DNA from: Stramenopiles sp. TOSAG23-2
Taxonomy: Eukaryota; Sar
Length of the DNA stretch: 12,436 nucleotides
Assembly (NCBI GenBank): GCA_900128395.1
Contig: LT649702.1
Location: 1 to 12,436 of the forward strand
Direction: 5' to 3'
The notes under the pieces were generated by a model that saw nothing but the letters and a program-made list of their open reading frames with translations, did no database searches and was not told where the DNA came from. Position numbers and translations under genes: made by a program. This document shows, in pieces, positions 1-7,970 of this stretch (within the stretch, counting starts at the first letter, position 1; each line of letters starts with the position of its first letter).

Positions 1-45
1 TATCATGTGATCGATTAAATGGCGTGACGCAAAAATTTCATTTGT

Positions 46-100
46 AGAGAGAGAGAGAGAGAGAGGAGTGTGTGTGGTGGTGGTGGTAGTAGTAGTAGTA
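46..100. repeat. Compound microsatellite (AG, GT, GGT, AGT)
   Basis: Four simple repeats run directly into one another: about ten AG units, a short GT run, a GGT run and an AGT run. The top strand has no C between about 44 and 104, so one strand is purely G, A and T. Such tracts are usually length-variable; no function is claimed. Confidence 0.9.
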
Positions 101-381
101 AATCTTCAAATATATATATACGTAATATAAATGATGTGGTTAAAAAATCTAAGTTATAATTAATTTTACACTTCTTGTGTTAAGTAATATGCTCAATACT
201 CAATCGCAAGAATAATATGCTATCCTACTACGTATATGAGTAAGAGCTCTAATGCACCCTCTGCAAACTAATACGATCGTACTCTACAAGCACAAGTAGG
301 TTTCTATCCTTCCGTGCGCACTCGTTGAACGCGCTGGTATAATATATATACGAATATACCGTATTATAATATAATTAAAAT

Positions 382-459
382 TATTAAATGCACGCGTATT
401 TTAATTTTTTATTCCTATCTATACTTAAGTAAATCTTCATATATATATATATATAAAAT
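382..459. repeat. Dispersed repeat, modules in order B then A
   Basis: Module B (382-415, contains TTAAATGCACGCGTA) and module A (430-459, AAATCTTCA followed by a TA run and AAAAT) recur at 651-730 in the opposite order but the same orientation. The two A copies are identical over 30 bp. The B copies match at 31 of 34 positions before a one-base length difference. Confidence 0.6.
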
Positions 460-564
460 GTTCTCTTACTCATATATATTATATACTCTTCGTATAAATT
501 TCTTTTACTCCCGTTCATTAACATCTCAAATCAAAAATGATTTATAAAGTTTAGTAAAAATTAT

Positions 565-623
565 TTAGTATTCAAAAGATTGTTCCTCTGTCTGTGATTC
601 AGAGTTAGACGAAAGAGCTACTC
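565..623 (-). other. Possible 3' terminal exon of the minus-strand acidic protein gene
   Basis: On the minus strand this stretch reads 18 codons and a stop (TAA at 565-567), beginning VALSSNSESQ and ending SFEY, a composition unlike random AT-rich sequence. An AG at the upstream side (624-625) could be a splice acceptor. The main exon at 731-1293 could end at a GT at 734-735, and joining the two keeps the frame (phase 1), giving IPIG followed by VALSS. The putative intron would be 112 nt. The donor reads GTTAGG, which is weak, so the simpler model with a stop at 731 remains possible. Confidence 0.3.
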
Positions 624-650
624 CTTCATAAAGTTGTAAATCACATTGTT

Positions 651-730
651 TAAATCTTCATATATATATATATATAAAATATTAAAAATATTAACTATTA
701 AATGCATGCGTAAATTAATTTTTTATTTCC
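651..730. repeat. Dispersed repeat, modules in order A then B
   Basis: This holds the second copies of module A (651-680) and module B (696-730), in the reverse order to the 382-459 copy but the same orientation. If the tentative splicing of the neighbouring minus-strand gene is right, both modules lie inside its last intron. Confidence 0.6.
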
Positions 731-1293
731 CTAACCAATTGGAATACTGTCATCTGCCTCACACGAACCATCATACAAGCACTCAGGTACACAGTTATCA
801 TACAAGACACATTTTTTGCAGTCTTTGACTGTCATGCTATATGCAATCGTACGAGCTGATGGATCTGCTTTCACATCTGGTATAGGTATATTTCTCTCGT
901 AATCCCATCTTTGGCTGGTTCTTTCCCAGATATTTCCATTCTCTCCCCCAGGACGAGATGCTTCATCATATAAACCGGACAATGATAGACATTGGGGCAT
1001 GCAACCAGACGTTAAGCCTAAAAATATTGTACAATCATCGATAAATTGTGCAGCCGGCTCCTTGGCATCACAATCATCTTCTTCATCCCCCGCAACTTCC
1101 TCCTTCACAACAATATCATTCCTCCCACCACTACCTCCTTCTGGTTTTACCAAGTTAGAATCAATAAGAATACATTCTAACACCCATGTTTCCATATCAA
1201 TAGTATTATGTTCATCCTCTTCATCTAATAAACTTATTGTTTCAACTATTTCCATTTCATCGCCAAAATCAATATCATCATTATCATCTTCAG
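731..1293 (-). CDS. Hypothetical acidic, cysteine-containing protein (main exon)
   Basis: I do not recognise this protein. The first ATG is at 1253-1255 (174 codons to the stop at 731). The frame stays open upstream and keeps an acidic composition (EDDNDDIDFGDE) up to a good splice-acceptor-like sequence, CACACCTAG, ending at 1294, so translation probably begins in an earlier exon. The N-terminal half is rich in Glu and Asp, with a Gly-rich patch. The C-terminal third carries two Cys groups: GCMPQC, then a cluster spaced C-x2-C-x5-C-x3-C-x5-C near the end, which could bind a metal or form disulfides. A candidate 5' exon ends at 1691 (A before GTAAAT) and would join in phase 1 through a 397-nt intron; an ATG lies at 1722-1724 or 1785-1787. 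The opposite frame (999-1364 plus) is a Ser-rich shadow. That the strand is coding seems likely; the exon ends are uncertain. Confidence 0.55.
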
Positions 1294-1849
1294 CTAGGTG
1301 TGAGATGATATGTGCATGTACATCGATGATGGAAAAGTGGAAATTTGATAGTATTAAATATTAATAAATACCATGTATTACTATGTAATACCATATACAT
1401 TCCGAATTTCTTTTCAACAAGTACAAACATTTTGTATTCATAGATGTTGCAAGTTTACCTAGTTCAATCAATCATTGATCATTGATGACATTTTTTAACA
1501 TTTGAATATACGAGTGCAGTAGTATACTAATACTGTAAGCTATTATAGCTTATCTACAATAGTGCTGGAGTGTGGTGATAATACCACACTGGTAAACTGG
1601 TAATTTTTAATTTGCAGCAGAGAGGAAAAAAAGAGCACTTCTTCTTTAATAGCACTTCGTATTTTCCCCGACTTCTTATTATATATTTACTGGTGATGTG
1701 ATGGTATGCAACGTAGTCGTTCATGTGCTCGTCGTCTTTTGATTGAATAAATATACAATATAATGTACAAACAATTGTGATACTCAATACATAAGCTACA
1801 ATCTATTGTATATATGACAAATAAATCATAATAATCATCGTATTATATC
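1294..1849. other. Divergent intergenic region with candidate 5' exon on the minus strand
   Basis: This separates the minus-strand acidic-protein gene from the plus-strand phosphatase-like gene, so it should hold both promoters. A minus-strand frame at 1554-1787 begins with a short hydrophobic peptide and runs to a GTAAAT donor-like site at 1685-1690. It could be the first exon of the acidic-protein gene, but most of that frame beyond the donor looks non-coding. No clear TATA box can be singled out among the many TA runs. Confidence 0.35.
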
Positions 1850-4800
1850 ATGGAGGAACCACCTGATGAATATGTCCGTTTACATGATTTTCATACTGGT
1901 AATTTCATTATATGTACAAATGGTAAAAATTTAAAAGATTTCCAATGGTTACAACAGTTTCAAAACGTAAATGTAGAAAAGACTCGTAATGGTTTAAAAT
2001 ATGCGATCAACGTTGCTGACGATTGCGTCCCATATCTAGACGATACAAAAACATTTTCCCATGACGATATGGTTGGAGCGGAAGAGCTAAAATCGCAGAA
2101 AAGACTCGTAATGGTTTAAAATATGCGATCAACGTTGCTGACGATTGCGTCCCATATCTAGACGATACAAAAACATTTTCCCATGACGATATGGTTGGAG
2201 CGGAAGAGCTAAAATCGCGTTGCAAAACAATTGTTCAATATAGTACATATATGCATATTTTTTTAGGGTCAAACGCTGGAAATTTTATTATATCATGTTT
2301 AAGAGGAAGGTCACGTTCACCTTGTGTTATTTTATGTTTTTTGATTCTCTTTCGAGGTTTTAATACAGAAAGAGGTATAGAATACTTGACAAAAGCATTT
2401 CGCGACCAACGACCAACTATGGCACGATCTAGTAGCAACGATTCGAAAAATTTTCCAAATTTAAGACGATATTTAAATATATTTTCATATTTAGAAAATT
2501 TAAAACATAATGTATTATTATCATTGAATAGTCGTAGTAGTAGTAGTAATAATAATAATGATCAACAAAATAATGATAATAATAATAATAATGGTGTTGA
2601 AGATTATAATAATAATAATAATAATAATTGGTTATTAAATACCATTACAACGGTTTGGGATAAAATATGCATAGCAATGCCCCATATGAAAAATAATAAA
2701 AATTATATACCACCAATGGTATGTTTGCAACAAAAATTTGAAGAATTATGGAATGTATCGAAAAAAATCAAATTGCTTGAAGATTTGAGGAAAGACCATC
2801 CACATTTACCAGAAACAAGTGTATTTACAATTCCAGAAAATCTGATTGGATCATCTTATAATAATAATATATTTAATACCTTTCATGAATCAGGAATATC
2901 ATTTATGCGTTTAGGCAATGATATTAAAAGAAGAAGAGTTGCACCACAAGTATATACAATAACCGATATTGGGGAAAATAATAATGAAAATACATCAATA
3001 TCCAAAGTAAAAGTAAAAGCAAAACCTCAAATTCGTACAGCATTGACCCCATTGTTGCGTAATAAAATTATAAAACCTGGAAAGGAAAAGTTATATTTTC
3101 AAGTGGAAGGCAATATTTATAAAGCAGATATTATGAAAGATGGTCGAATTGTATATAATAGACCGTCAAAGAAAAGAAAACGTTTCAAAGGCCCAAGGGG
3201 TTTGATAACATATATATACGGAAAGTTTCATCAATCAAAAAAAACAGATGTTGGTAGCATGGACCCTTGGGCAGTAATAAAATACATTGACAAGGATATT
3301 ATTACGAATAATGATGATACTATTACTACTACTACTGCTAGTAATAATAATAATAATAATAATAATAATAGCAACATTATGAACGACAAGGATATTATTA
3401 TGAATAATGATGATACTATTACTACTACTACTGCTAGTAATAATAATAATAATAATAATAATAATAGCAACATTATGAACGACAAGGATATTATTATGAA
3501 TAATGATGATACTATTACTACTACTACTGCTAGTAATAATAATAATAATAATAATAATAGCAACATTATGAACAATAATAATAGCAACATTATGAACAAT
3601 AATAATAGCAACATTATGAACAATAATAATAGCAACATTATGAACAATAATAATAATAATATAAAAGATGGAGCAAGAATAATGATGAATATGTCCCCGC
3701 AAAGCAGCCAAACGAACGAAGAAATAATGGCAACAACAACTACTAGTAATATTGCTGTTGCTGTTGCTAATACTACTACTGCTAATACTACTACTACTAC
3801 CACCACCACCCCCACCACAACGACGATGACGACATCACAATCACTACCAACAACAACAAATAAAGATATACACACACAAGCATTGTATTATTCTTTACGT
3901 GAATTAAAATTTGAAAGTCAAAATGTAGAAAATCAAATGAAGAGAAAGGCACAAAAACAACAACGTACAAAAAAAAGGAAACTTGGTGTCGTTAGTAGAA
4001 CTGCTATTACTACTTCTAACAATAATAACAAGAAGATTCATCGGAGAAAGGGTAAAAAATTGAAAGTAATACGTCCTAAAGTAGGTGGTAGAAGACGAAA
4101 AAGTCGGTATAGTTTAGCTAAAGTAATACGTCCTAAAGTAGGTGGTAGAAGACGAAAAAGTCGGTATAGTTTAGCTGTCAAAGAGGAAACTATAAAACGT
4201 TTTAGAGAATTTTACGCAGACAATGATTTTCAAACGCACGATACTTTTCCAAACAGCAAACTACCGCTTCCTGGGATGTATATGTATTTAACGCTTCGAG
4301 GATCATTTGTGGAGTCAAAAATCAAAACGAAACATACAGCATCAAAGTTTTCAGATGTCTATTGGTTTTTCCACAATAAAAAAACTGGCATGACAACACG
4401 ATGTAGATCAACCGTTGAAGTAAAGAAATATTTTGCTTCAAAACATCGTGATTTGTTGAAAGATGATGCAGGAATTAAAACCATGTTTAATGCAGTTGCC
4501 TGTATGAAATTGAAATGTTGTCTAGTACATGTAAATGGATCACCTCGACCACCGCATCCATATGATGTCAATTATGAAATTGAACTAGAAAAATATAAGA
4601 AATTACAAAGTGAAAGATTGAAAAAAGACCTCGACCACCGCATCCATATGATGTCAATTATGAAATTGAACTAGAAAAATATAAGAAATTACAAAGTGAA
4701 AGATTGAAAAAAGAGGAAAATATGACTAGTACTAATAATGCAACTGCTGCTGTTGCTGCTGCTATTATTACTGCTACTACTACTGGTGGTACTACTACTA

Positions 4801-6344
4801 CTACTACTGGTGGTGGTACTTCTACTACTGGTGGTGGTACTACTACTACTGGTGGTACTACTACTACTATTGCCACCTCTACAACAACAACAACGTCTTC
4901 TAATACCAATACTAATGTAGATCAGAAAATGTTAAAAATGGAAAAAGAAGAGGAATTACAAATGGAAGAAAGAAGTAATTTGGATGATACTACTACTAGT
5001 GGTGATAACAAAATGTCAACAACAAAAGCTTCAAGAAAAACCTTAGAAAAACTTAGAAAGCAACATGATAAAGAATATCATTCTGCCGTATCGAAATATC
5101 TTGTAGAATTAAATACAAACGAATTGAGGAGTTTAAAAGTGAACGATTTTGTATATGCATTTTATCCTGGATCAGAATTATCTGATAGAAAATATAGCCG
5201 ATTTAAAATCTTGGCAGATTTGACAAATTGCAACAAGAAAAAACAATTAAAAAGTTCGCATAAACGAAATTGGGGATTGAAACTTTTATGGGAACCAGAC
5301 TTCCCACACTCACAAACAAATAAAACTCCATTTAAAATTAGTATGATAAGGCCTGCAAAATTAAGACCAGGATATAACCACTTGCCATCATTAAAAGAGT
5401 TAATGCATCATCACGATAAAGATATATTAGTTCATGATGATTTGAATGGTGGGACATCCATTGCATCGGTAAATAATATTCGACAAGCTTTGTTGCCAAA
5501 ATACATTGAACAACAACAAAAACAAGATGTTTCTGCTAAGATTACGCAAGAATTGCAAGTCTCACTATCAAAAAAAAGAAATGGTTCCTATATTGATAAT
5601 AATAATAATAAGAATGATTATAATAATGATAATAATAAAAATGATTACAATAATATAAAATCAAATAATCATAATAATAATTTGAGTGATAAAAACAATA
5701 CCAATAACGAAAAACAATACGACAGCGGGGGATCATCTTCAGCTGAAATTGATGCTATTTTATCAAGAACGGATAGTTTATTTGAGAGCATACCAAATTT
5801 AAATAAGTTGGACAAAATTGAGAAAGAAAAAATGTCTGGATCGGATACAACTACACATACTCCTATTGGAGATATAAATGACAGTGAAGGGGATGATGAT
5901 GAAGACAACTTGATAAAAGATATTGATACTAATGCAGGTTCATTATTACGATCAAAGAAAAACGATGCTAATGATGATAAAATAACGGCAACTGATGTTT
6001 TGCAAAATAGCCGTGAATTAAAAGCTAATGAAGAAGTTCCAAACGATTCATATGTTTATATTATCCAAAATCAAGCAATTGGATGGGAATACGTACAAGT
6101 GATTGAATCCAGGGCAAGTAATTCTGGTAAACTGTATTTAAAATTGAACTTTAATCGAGAAAATGATGATGGGGAGGAGTCGTTATTAAATGGATATTGG
6201 TTTGGTAAAGAGGAACTTTCATTACGCGTCCCTTTAATTACAATTACAGATCCAGATGGTCCTGCGTTAGGTTCAATTTTTCCATCAATCGTCGGGATTG
6301 TACCAGAAGATTTTATAGCTAGGAAAGGTCGATGTAGTCAATAG
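1850..6344 (+). CDS. Large DSP-like phosphatase/Asn-rich protein, frame broken twice by tandem duplications
   Basis: Three frame segments belong to one gene: 1850 to the first duplication, from the second copy (about 2191) to about 4627, and about 4700-6344. Counting the 122-bp and 86-bp duplicated units once leaves 4,287 bp, exactly 1,429 codons with the stop. In that numbering, residues about 10-175 resemble a dual-specificity phosphatase: a YAINVADD strand, Asp pairs at 64-65 and 72-73 as general-acid candidates, and the P-loop signature CLRGRSRS (Cys109, Arg115), followed by a hydrophobic helix and a DQRP turn. Ser replaces the usual His before Cys109. Next come Asn-rich and Thr-rich runs, a basic KVIRPKVGGRRRK stretch present twice, and a globular segment near 763-826 with an MBD-like pattern (DVYW then RSTVEVKKY). 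Thr/Gly repeats follow, then two unrecognised conserved-looking segments at about 1022-1107 and 1330-1428. The basic stretches suggest a nuclear protein (inference). Phosphatase activity is not proven. Confidence 0.75.
1975..2218. repeat. Exact tandem duplication, 122-bp unit
   Basis: Bases 1975-2096 and 2097-2218 are identical and adjacent, with no microhomology at the junction. The unit length is not a multiple of three, so it shifts the frame inside the phosphatase-like domain: the first copy runs into a stop at 2117-2119. Using one copy joins AEELKS directly to RCKTIV. The unit contains no AGGT, so splicing could not remove exactly one copy by the usual duplicated-site route. Confidence 0.95.
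3289..3654 (+). repeat. In-frame coding minisatellite, Asp/Asn/Thr-rich
   Basis: Three units start at 3289, 3385 and 3481, the first two 96 bp (32 codons) and the third one Asn codon shorter. Each begins DKDII, passes through a TITTTTAS segment and a run of eight or nine Asn, and ends SNIMN. They are followed by four 24-bp units coding SNIMNNNN, starting at 3559, 3583, 3607 and 3631. The first long unit has Thr where the others have Met. This divergence and the in-frame period mark it as a genuine expanded repeat, unlike the six exact duplications. Confidence 0.9.
4063..4176. repeat. Exact tandem duplication, 57-bp unit, in frame
   Basis: Bases 4063-4119 and 4120-4176 are identical. The unit is 19 codons, so the large protein simply carries the basic segment KVIRPKVGGRRRKSRYSLA twice. 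The segment resembles a nuclear localisation signal. Confidence 0.95.
4542..4713. repeat. Exact tandem duplication, 86-bp unit
   Basis: Bases 4542-4627 and 4628-4713 are identical, with one extra matching base at the junction. The unit is not a multiple of three, so the frame entering the second copy hits a stop at 4672-4674. The correct frame continues from the second copy into ERLKKEENM and on to 6344. Confidence 0.95.
4741..4900 (+). repeat. Triplet-repeat tract coding Ala, Thr and Gly runs
   Basis: Runs of GCT/GTT, ACT and GGT triplets encode an Ala-rich then Thr/Gly-rich linker in the large protein. Because the repeats avoid stops in several frames, they also create Leu/Val-rich open frames in the other frames and on the other strand, which are not genes. 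Confidence 0.85.
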
Positions 6345-6517
6345 TGTTTTTCTAGAATATTTTGGAACATGAACTCTTTTTAAGTTGTTGTTTGCTTCAT
6401 GAAAATTTTTAAATAATTTTTTTTCTCCTGTATTTTATTTCAATTTTTTTTACTATTTCTTATTCGTATTATTATTTTTCGATATCTGATATAGAGAGTG
6501 ATGACTTGTTAGACTAA

Positions 6518-6691
6518 GACTGCACCTGCACAACCAAAAGCCAGAAGGGAGAAAAAAGTAAGCTGGTAAGCTACCAGGTAAAAGGTGGTGCTATAAAGAA
6601 GAAATCTTCTGCACTTCTCCCTGAAGAAATCAAACCACCTGGCAAATCAAAAAGTATATTTAATAGAACTAAATTAATCATAGTAGTGTGA
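6518..6691 (+). other. Unassigned coding-like open stretch without ATG
   Basis: Fifty-seven sense codons lie between stops at 6515 and 6689. The second half reads like real protein (VKGGAIKKKSSALLPEEI, then PPGKSKSIFNRTK). There is no ATG, so if translated it must be an internal or terminal exon. Alternatively, the frame before 6558 (KTAPAQPKARREKK) could join it across a 20-nt GT..AG segment at 6558-6577. It may also simply be untranslated leader and intron of the next gene. Confidence 0.25.
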
Positions 6692-6734
6692 AAAAGATGT
6701 TGTATAGTTAGTTCATTTTTTTGTTTTCTTACAG
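6558..6734 (+). other. Probable 5' leader intron of the adenylyltransferase-like gene
   Basis: A long pyrimidine-rich run followed by ACAG at 6731-6734 is a strong 3' splice site 19 bases before an ATG. Upstream donor candidates are GTAAGC at 6558, GTAAGC at 6566 and GTAAAA at 6578, giving an intron of 157-177 nt. The acceptor is convincing; the choice of donor is not settled. Confidence 0.45.
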
Positions 6735-6737
6735 AAA

Positions 6738-6969
6738 ACAAGAATTTACAACAATGACGTCTATGACAACACCACCTCGTACACGAAAACAACCGTTGCG
6801 GCTGGCATTGCGGACGGATATATTGACACCGAAAGCAATATTAATGAAACATCACAAGAATTTACAACAATGACGTCTATGACAACACCACCTCGTACAC
6901 GAAAACAACCGTTGCGGCTGGCATTGCGGACGGATATATTGACACCGAAAGCAATATTAATGAAACATC
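6738..6969. repeat. Exact tandem duplication, 116-bp unit, spanning a start codon
   Basis: Bases 6738-6853 and 6854-6969 are identical with no microhomology at the junction. The unit holds the last bases of the leader, the ATG and the first 33 codons of the adenylyltransferase-like gene. Being two bases off a multiple of three, it puts the two start codons in different frames. Confidence 0.95.
6754..6873 (+). pseudogene. Truncated duplicate of the adenylyltransferase-like N-terminus
   Basis: The first copy of the duplicated start region opens at ATG 6754, reproduces the first 33 residues of the downstream protein, then runs out of frame into a stop after 39 residues. Its TGA at 6871-6873 overlaps the second start codon at 6870 as ATGA. 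If the duplication is real, this is an upstream frame that would hinder translation of the main protein. If it is an assembly error, this frame does not exist. Confidence 0.6.
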
Positions 6970-7706
6970 TTGATGAACAATTTAAGAAAAATGAAAATAA
7001 TAATAATAATAATAAGAATTCAATAACACCAATTGTATTGTATACTTGTGGTTCCCTGTGTCCAGTTCATTTGCAACATGTTGCTTTGCAAGAAATGGCA
7101 AAAGAATATTTGGAAAAACATTATAATTTAAAAGTTGTCGGTGGTTTCTTAGCTACTTCAAATGATCTTTATGTTGGACAAAAATATAAAATGTCTGGTC
7201 GTCTTGAGTCATATTTAAATTGGAGTCAACGTTCTGAGTTAATTGATTTAGCACTTGAAAACCATCCCTTTCTTTGTCAAGATAAATGGGACGGAGAAGA
7301 GCAACCTCGTTTTCAAGAATATTTCATGGCACAAAAGCATCTTCAAGACCATCTTAATACTTGGTGCAAAGAGCAAAATTACCCGAAAATCCGCGTATTA
7401 GCTGTTCATGGAGCAGATCTTGTAAACAAATGTAATATAAATGAATGGTTTCCAACAGAAGGATTAGGCTGTGTTTGCATCGAAAGACCTCCAAATAAAT
7501 TGCCTTCTGCTAATCCAGATAAATATTTCTTTTCCATGCCATTACCTACTGAATATAAAAATCGACAAGGGGATAATATGAGTATATCATCAACACGAGT
7601 ACAAGAACTTTTAAGAGGTGATGTGAGAAAAGAAGGCGAAGTATCTGTACAGGAAATGTTGCATCCAAAAGTATTAGAGAAATTATGTCAATTGTGGAAT
7701 TTGTGA
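6870..7706 (+). CDS. Nicotinamide/nicotinate mononucleotide adenylyltransferase-like protein
   Basis: This is a 278-residue nucleotidyltransferase of the NMNAT type, a family that joins NMN or NaMN to the AMP of ATP to make NAD or its deamido form. The nucleotide-binding signature is at 61-70, GSLCPVHLQH, matching the family pattern G-x-F-x-P-x-H-x-x-H with His67 and His70; Leu-Cys replaces the usual Phe-Asn. GADLV at 181-185 and NEWFP at 191-195 match family positions. ISSTRVQELLRGD at 239-251 is the C-terminal ATP-binding motif. The first 50 residues are a basic, Ser/Thr-rich lead with an Asn run and might be a targeting extension. The start is the second ATG of a duplicated region, because the first copy goes out of frame. 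The length fits eukaryotic NMNATs. A related member of the same superfamily with another nucleotide substrate cannot be excluded. Confidence 0.8.
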   Translation: MTSMTTPPRTRKQPLRLALRTDILTPKAILMKHLDEQFKKNENNNNNNKNSITPIVLYTCGSLCPVHLQHVALQEMAKEYLEKHYNLKVVGGFLATSNDLYVGQKYKMSGRLESYLNWSQRSELIDLALENHPFLCQDKWDGEEQPRFQEYFMAQKHLQDHLNTWCKEQNYPKIRVLAVHGADLVNKCNINEWFPTEGLGCVCIERPPNKLPSANPDKYFFSMPLPTEYKNRQGDNMSISSTRVQELLRGDVRKEGEVSVQEMLHPKVLEKLCQLWNL

Positions 7707-7781
7707 AGTGAAGTATCTGTACAGGAAATGTTGCATCCAAAAGTATTAGAGAAATTATGTCAATTGTGGAATTTGTGAAGT
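7638..7781. repeat. Exact tandem duplication, 72-bp unit, spanning a stop codon
   Basis: Bases 7638-7709 and 7710-7781 are identical, with one extra matching base at the junction. The unit carries the last codons and the TGA (7704-7706) of the adenylyltransferase-like gene, so the second copy lies in the 3' flank and does not change the protein. Confidence 0.95.
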
Positions 7782-7970
7782 GTGTATGATATACATATGA
7801 TATAATATATATATATGTAAAAAGGGAGTGTTGGCCACACAGCTGCTGGCCTTATCTAGATTTAGATTATCGCTGCTATCTACGTATATTAGTTGCTAAA
7901 TAACACATGCCAGTTTTAATATTTTAATATTTTTTGGTTACGAATATCACAAAACCTTCCACCCACTCCC
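7782..7970. other. Convergent 3' intergenic spacer
   Basis: This short AT-rich spacer between the 3' ends of two convergent genes must contain both 3' untranslated regions. A small perfect stem (GGCCA at 7833-7837 pairing with TGGCC at 7847-7851) is present. No canonical AATAAA signal stands out for either gene. Confidence 0.5.

Larger units (their letters stand above)
1..564. other. AT-rich gene-free stretch with simple repeats
   Basis: No open frame here looks like a real gene on either strand. The stretch holds a compound microsatellite near its left end, one copy each of two short dispersed modules (382-459), many TA runs, and a slightly more GC-balanced patch at about 240-340 in which I found no tRNA box B, no splice-bounded frame and no obvious RNA fold. 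It is probably intergenic or the 3' flank of the minus-strand gene to its right. Confidence 0.6.
6345..6737. other. Intergenic region and 5' leader of the adenylyltransferase-like gene
   Basis: The left part, to about 6490, is T-rich and probably the 3' flank of the large gene. The right part holds a coding-like open stretch (6518-6691), three donor-like GTAAG/GTAAA sites and a strong splice acceptor ending at 6734, just before the first copy of the gene's start region. Confidence 0.5.

Noticed and set aside
240-340. Slightly GC-richer patch as a tRNA or small RNA gene
   Set aside because: No box A/box B pair, acceptor-stem pairing or cloverleaf could be found by eye.
731-1364. Ser-rich plus-strand frame (999-1364) as a gene
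   Set aside because: It is the complement of the acidic minus-strand exon, which has better composition and Cys patterning and a splice acceptor.
1975-2218. Duplicated units as introns created by tandem duplication
   Set aside because: That mechanism needs AGGT inside the unit so that GT of copy one and AG of copy two are used. The 122-, 86- and 116-bp units contain no AGGT.
3231-3875. Long minus-strand open frames rich in Leu, Val and Ile
   Set aside because: They are the complement of Asn/Thr triplet repeats, which cannot form stops on that strand. No independent coding signal.
4658-4920. Val/Pro-rich minus-strand and Leu-rich plus-strand frames over the Thr/Gly tract
   Set aside because: Shadows of the ACT/GGT triplet repeats of the large gene.
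7833-7851. GGCCA/TGGCC stem as a transcription terminator
   Set aside because: A five-pair stem with no following T-run, in what appears to be a eukaryotic 3' flank, is too weak to call.
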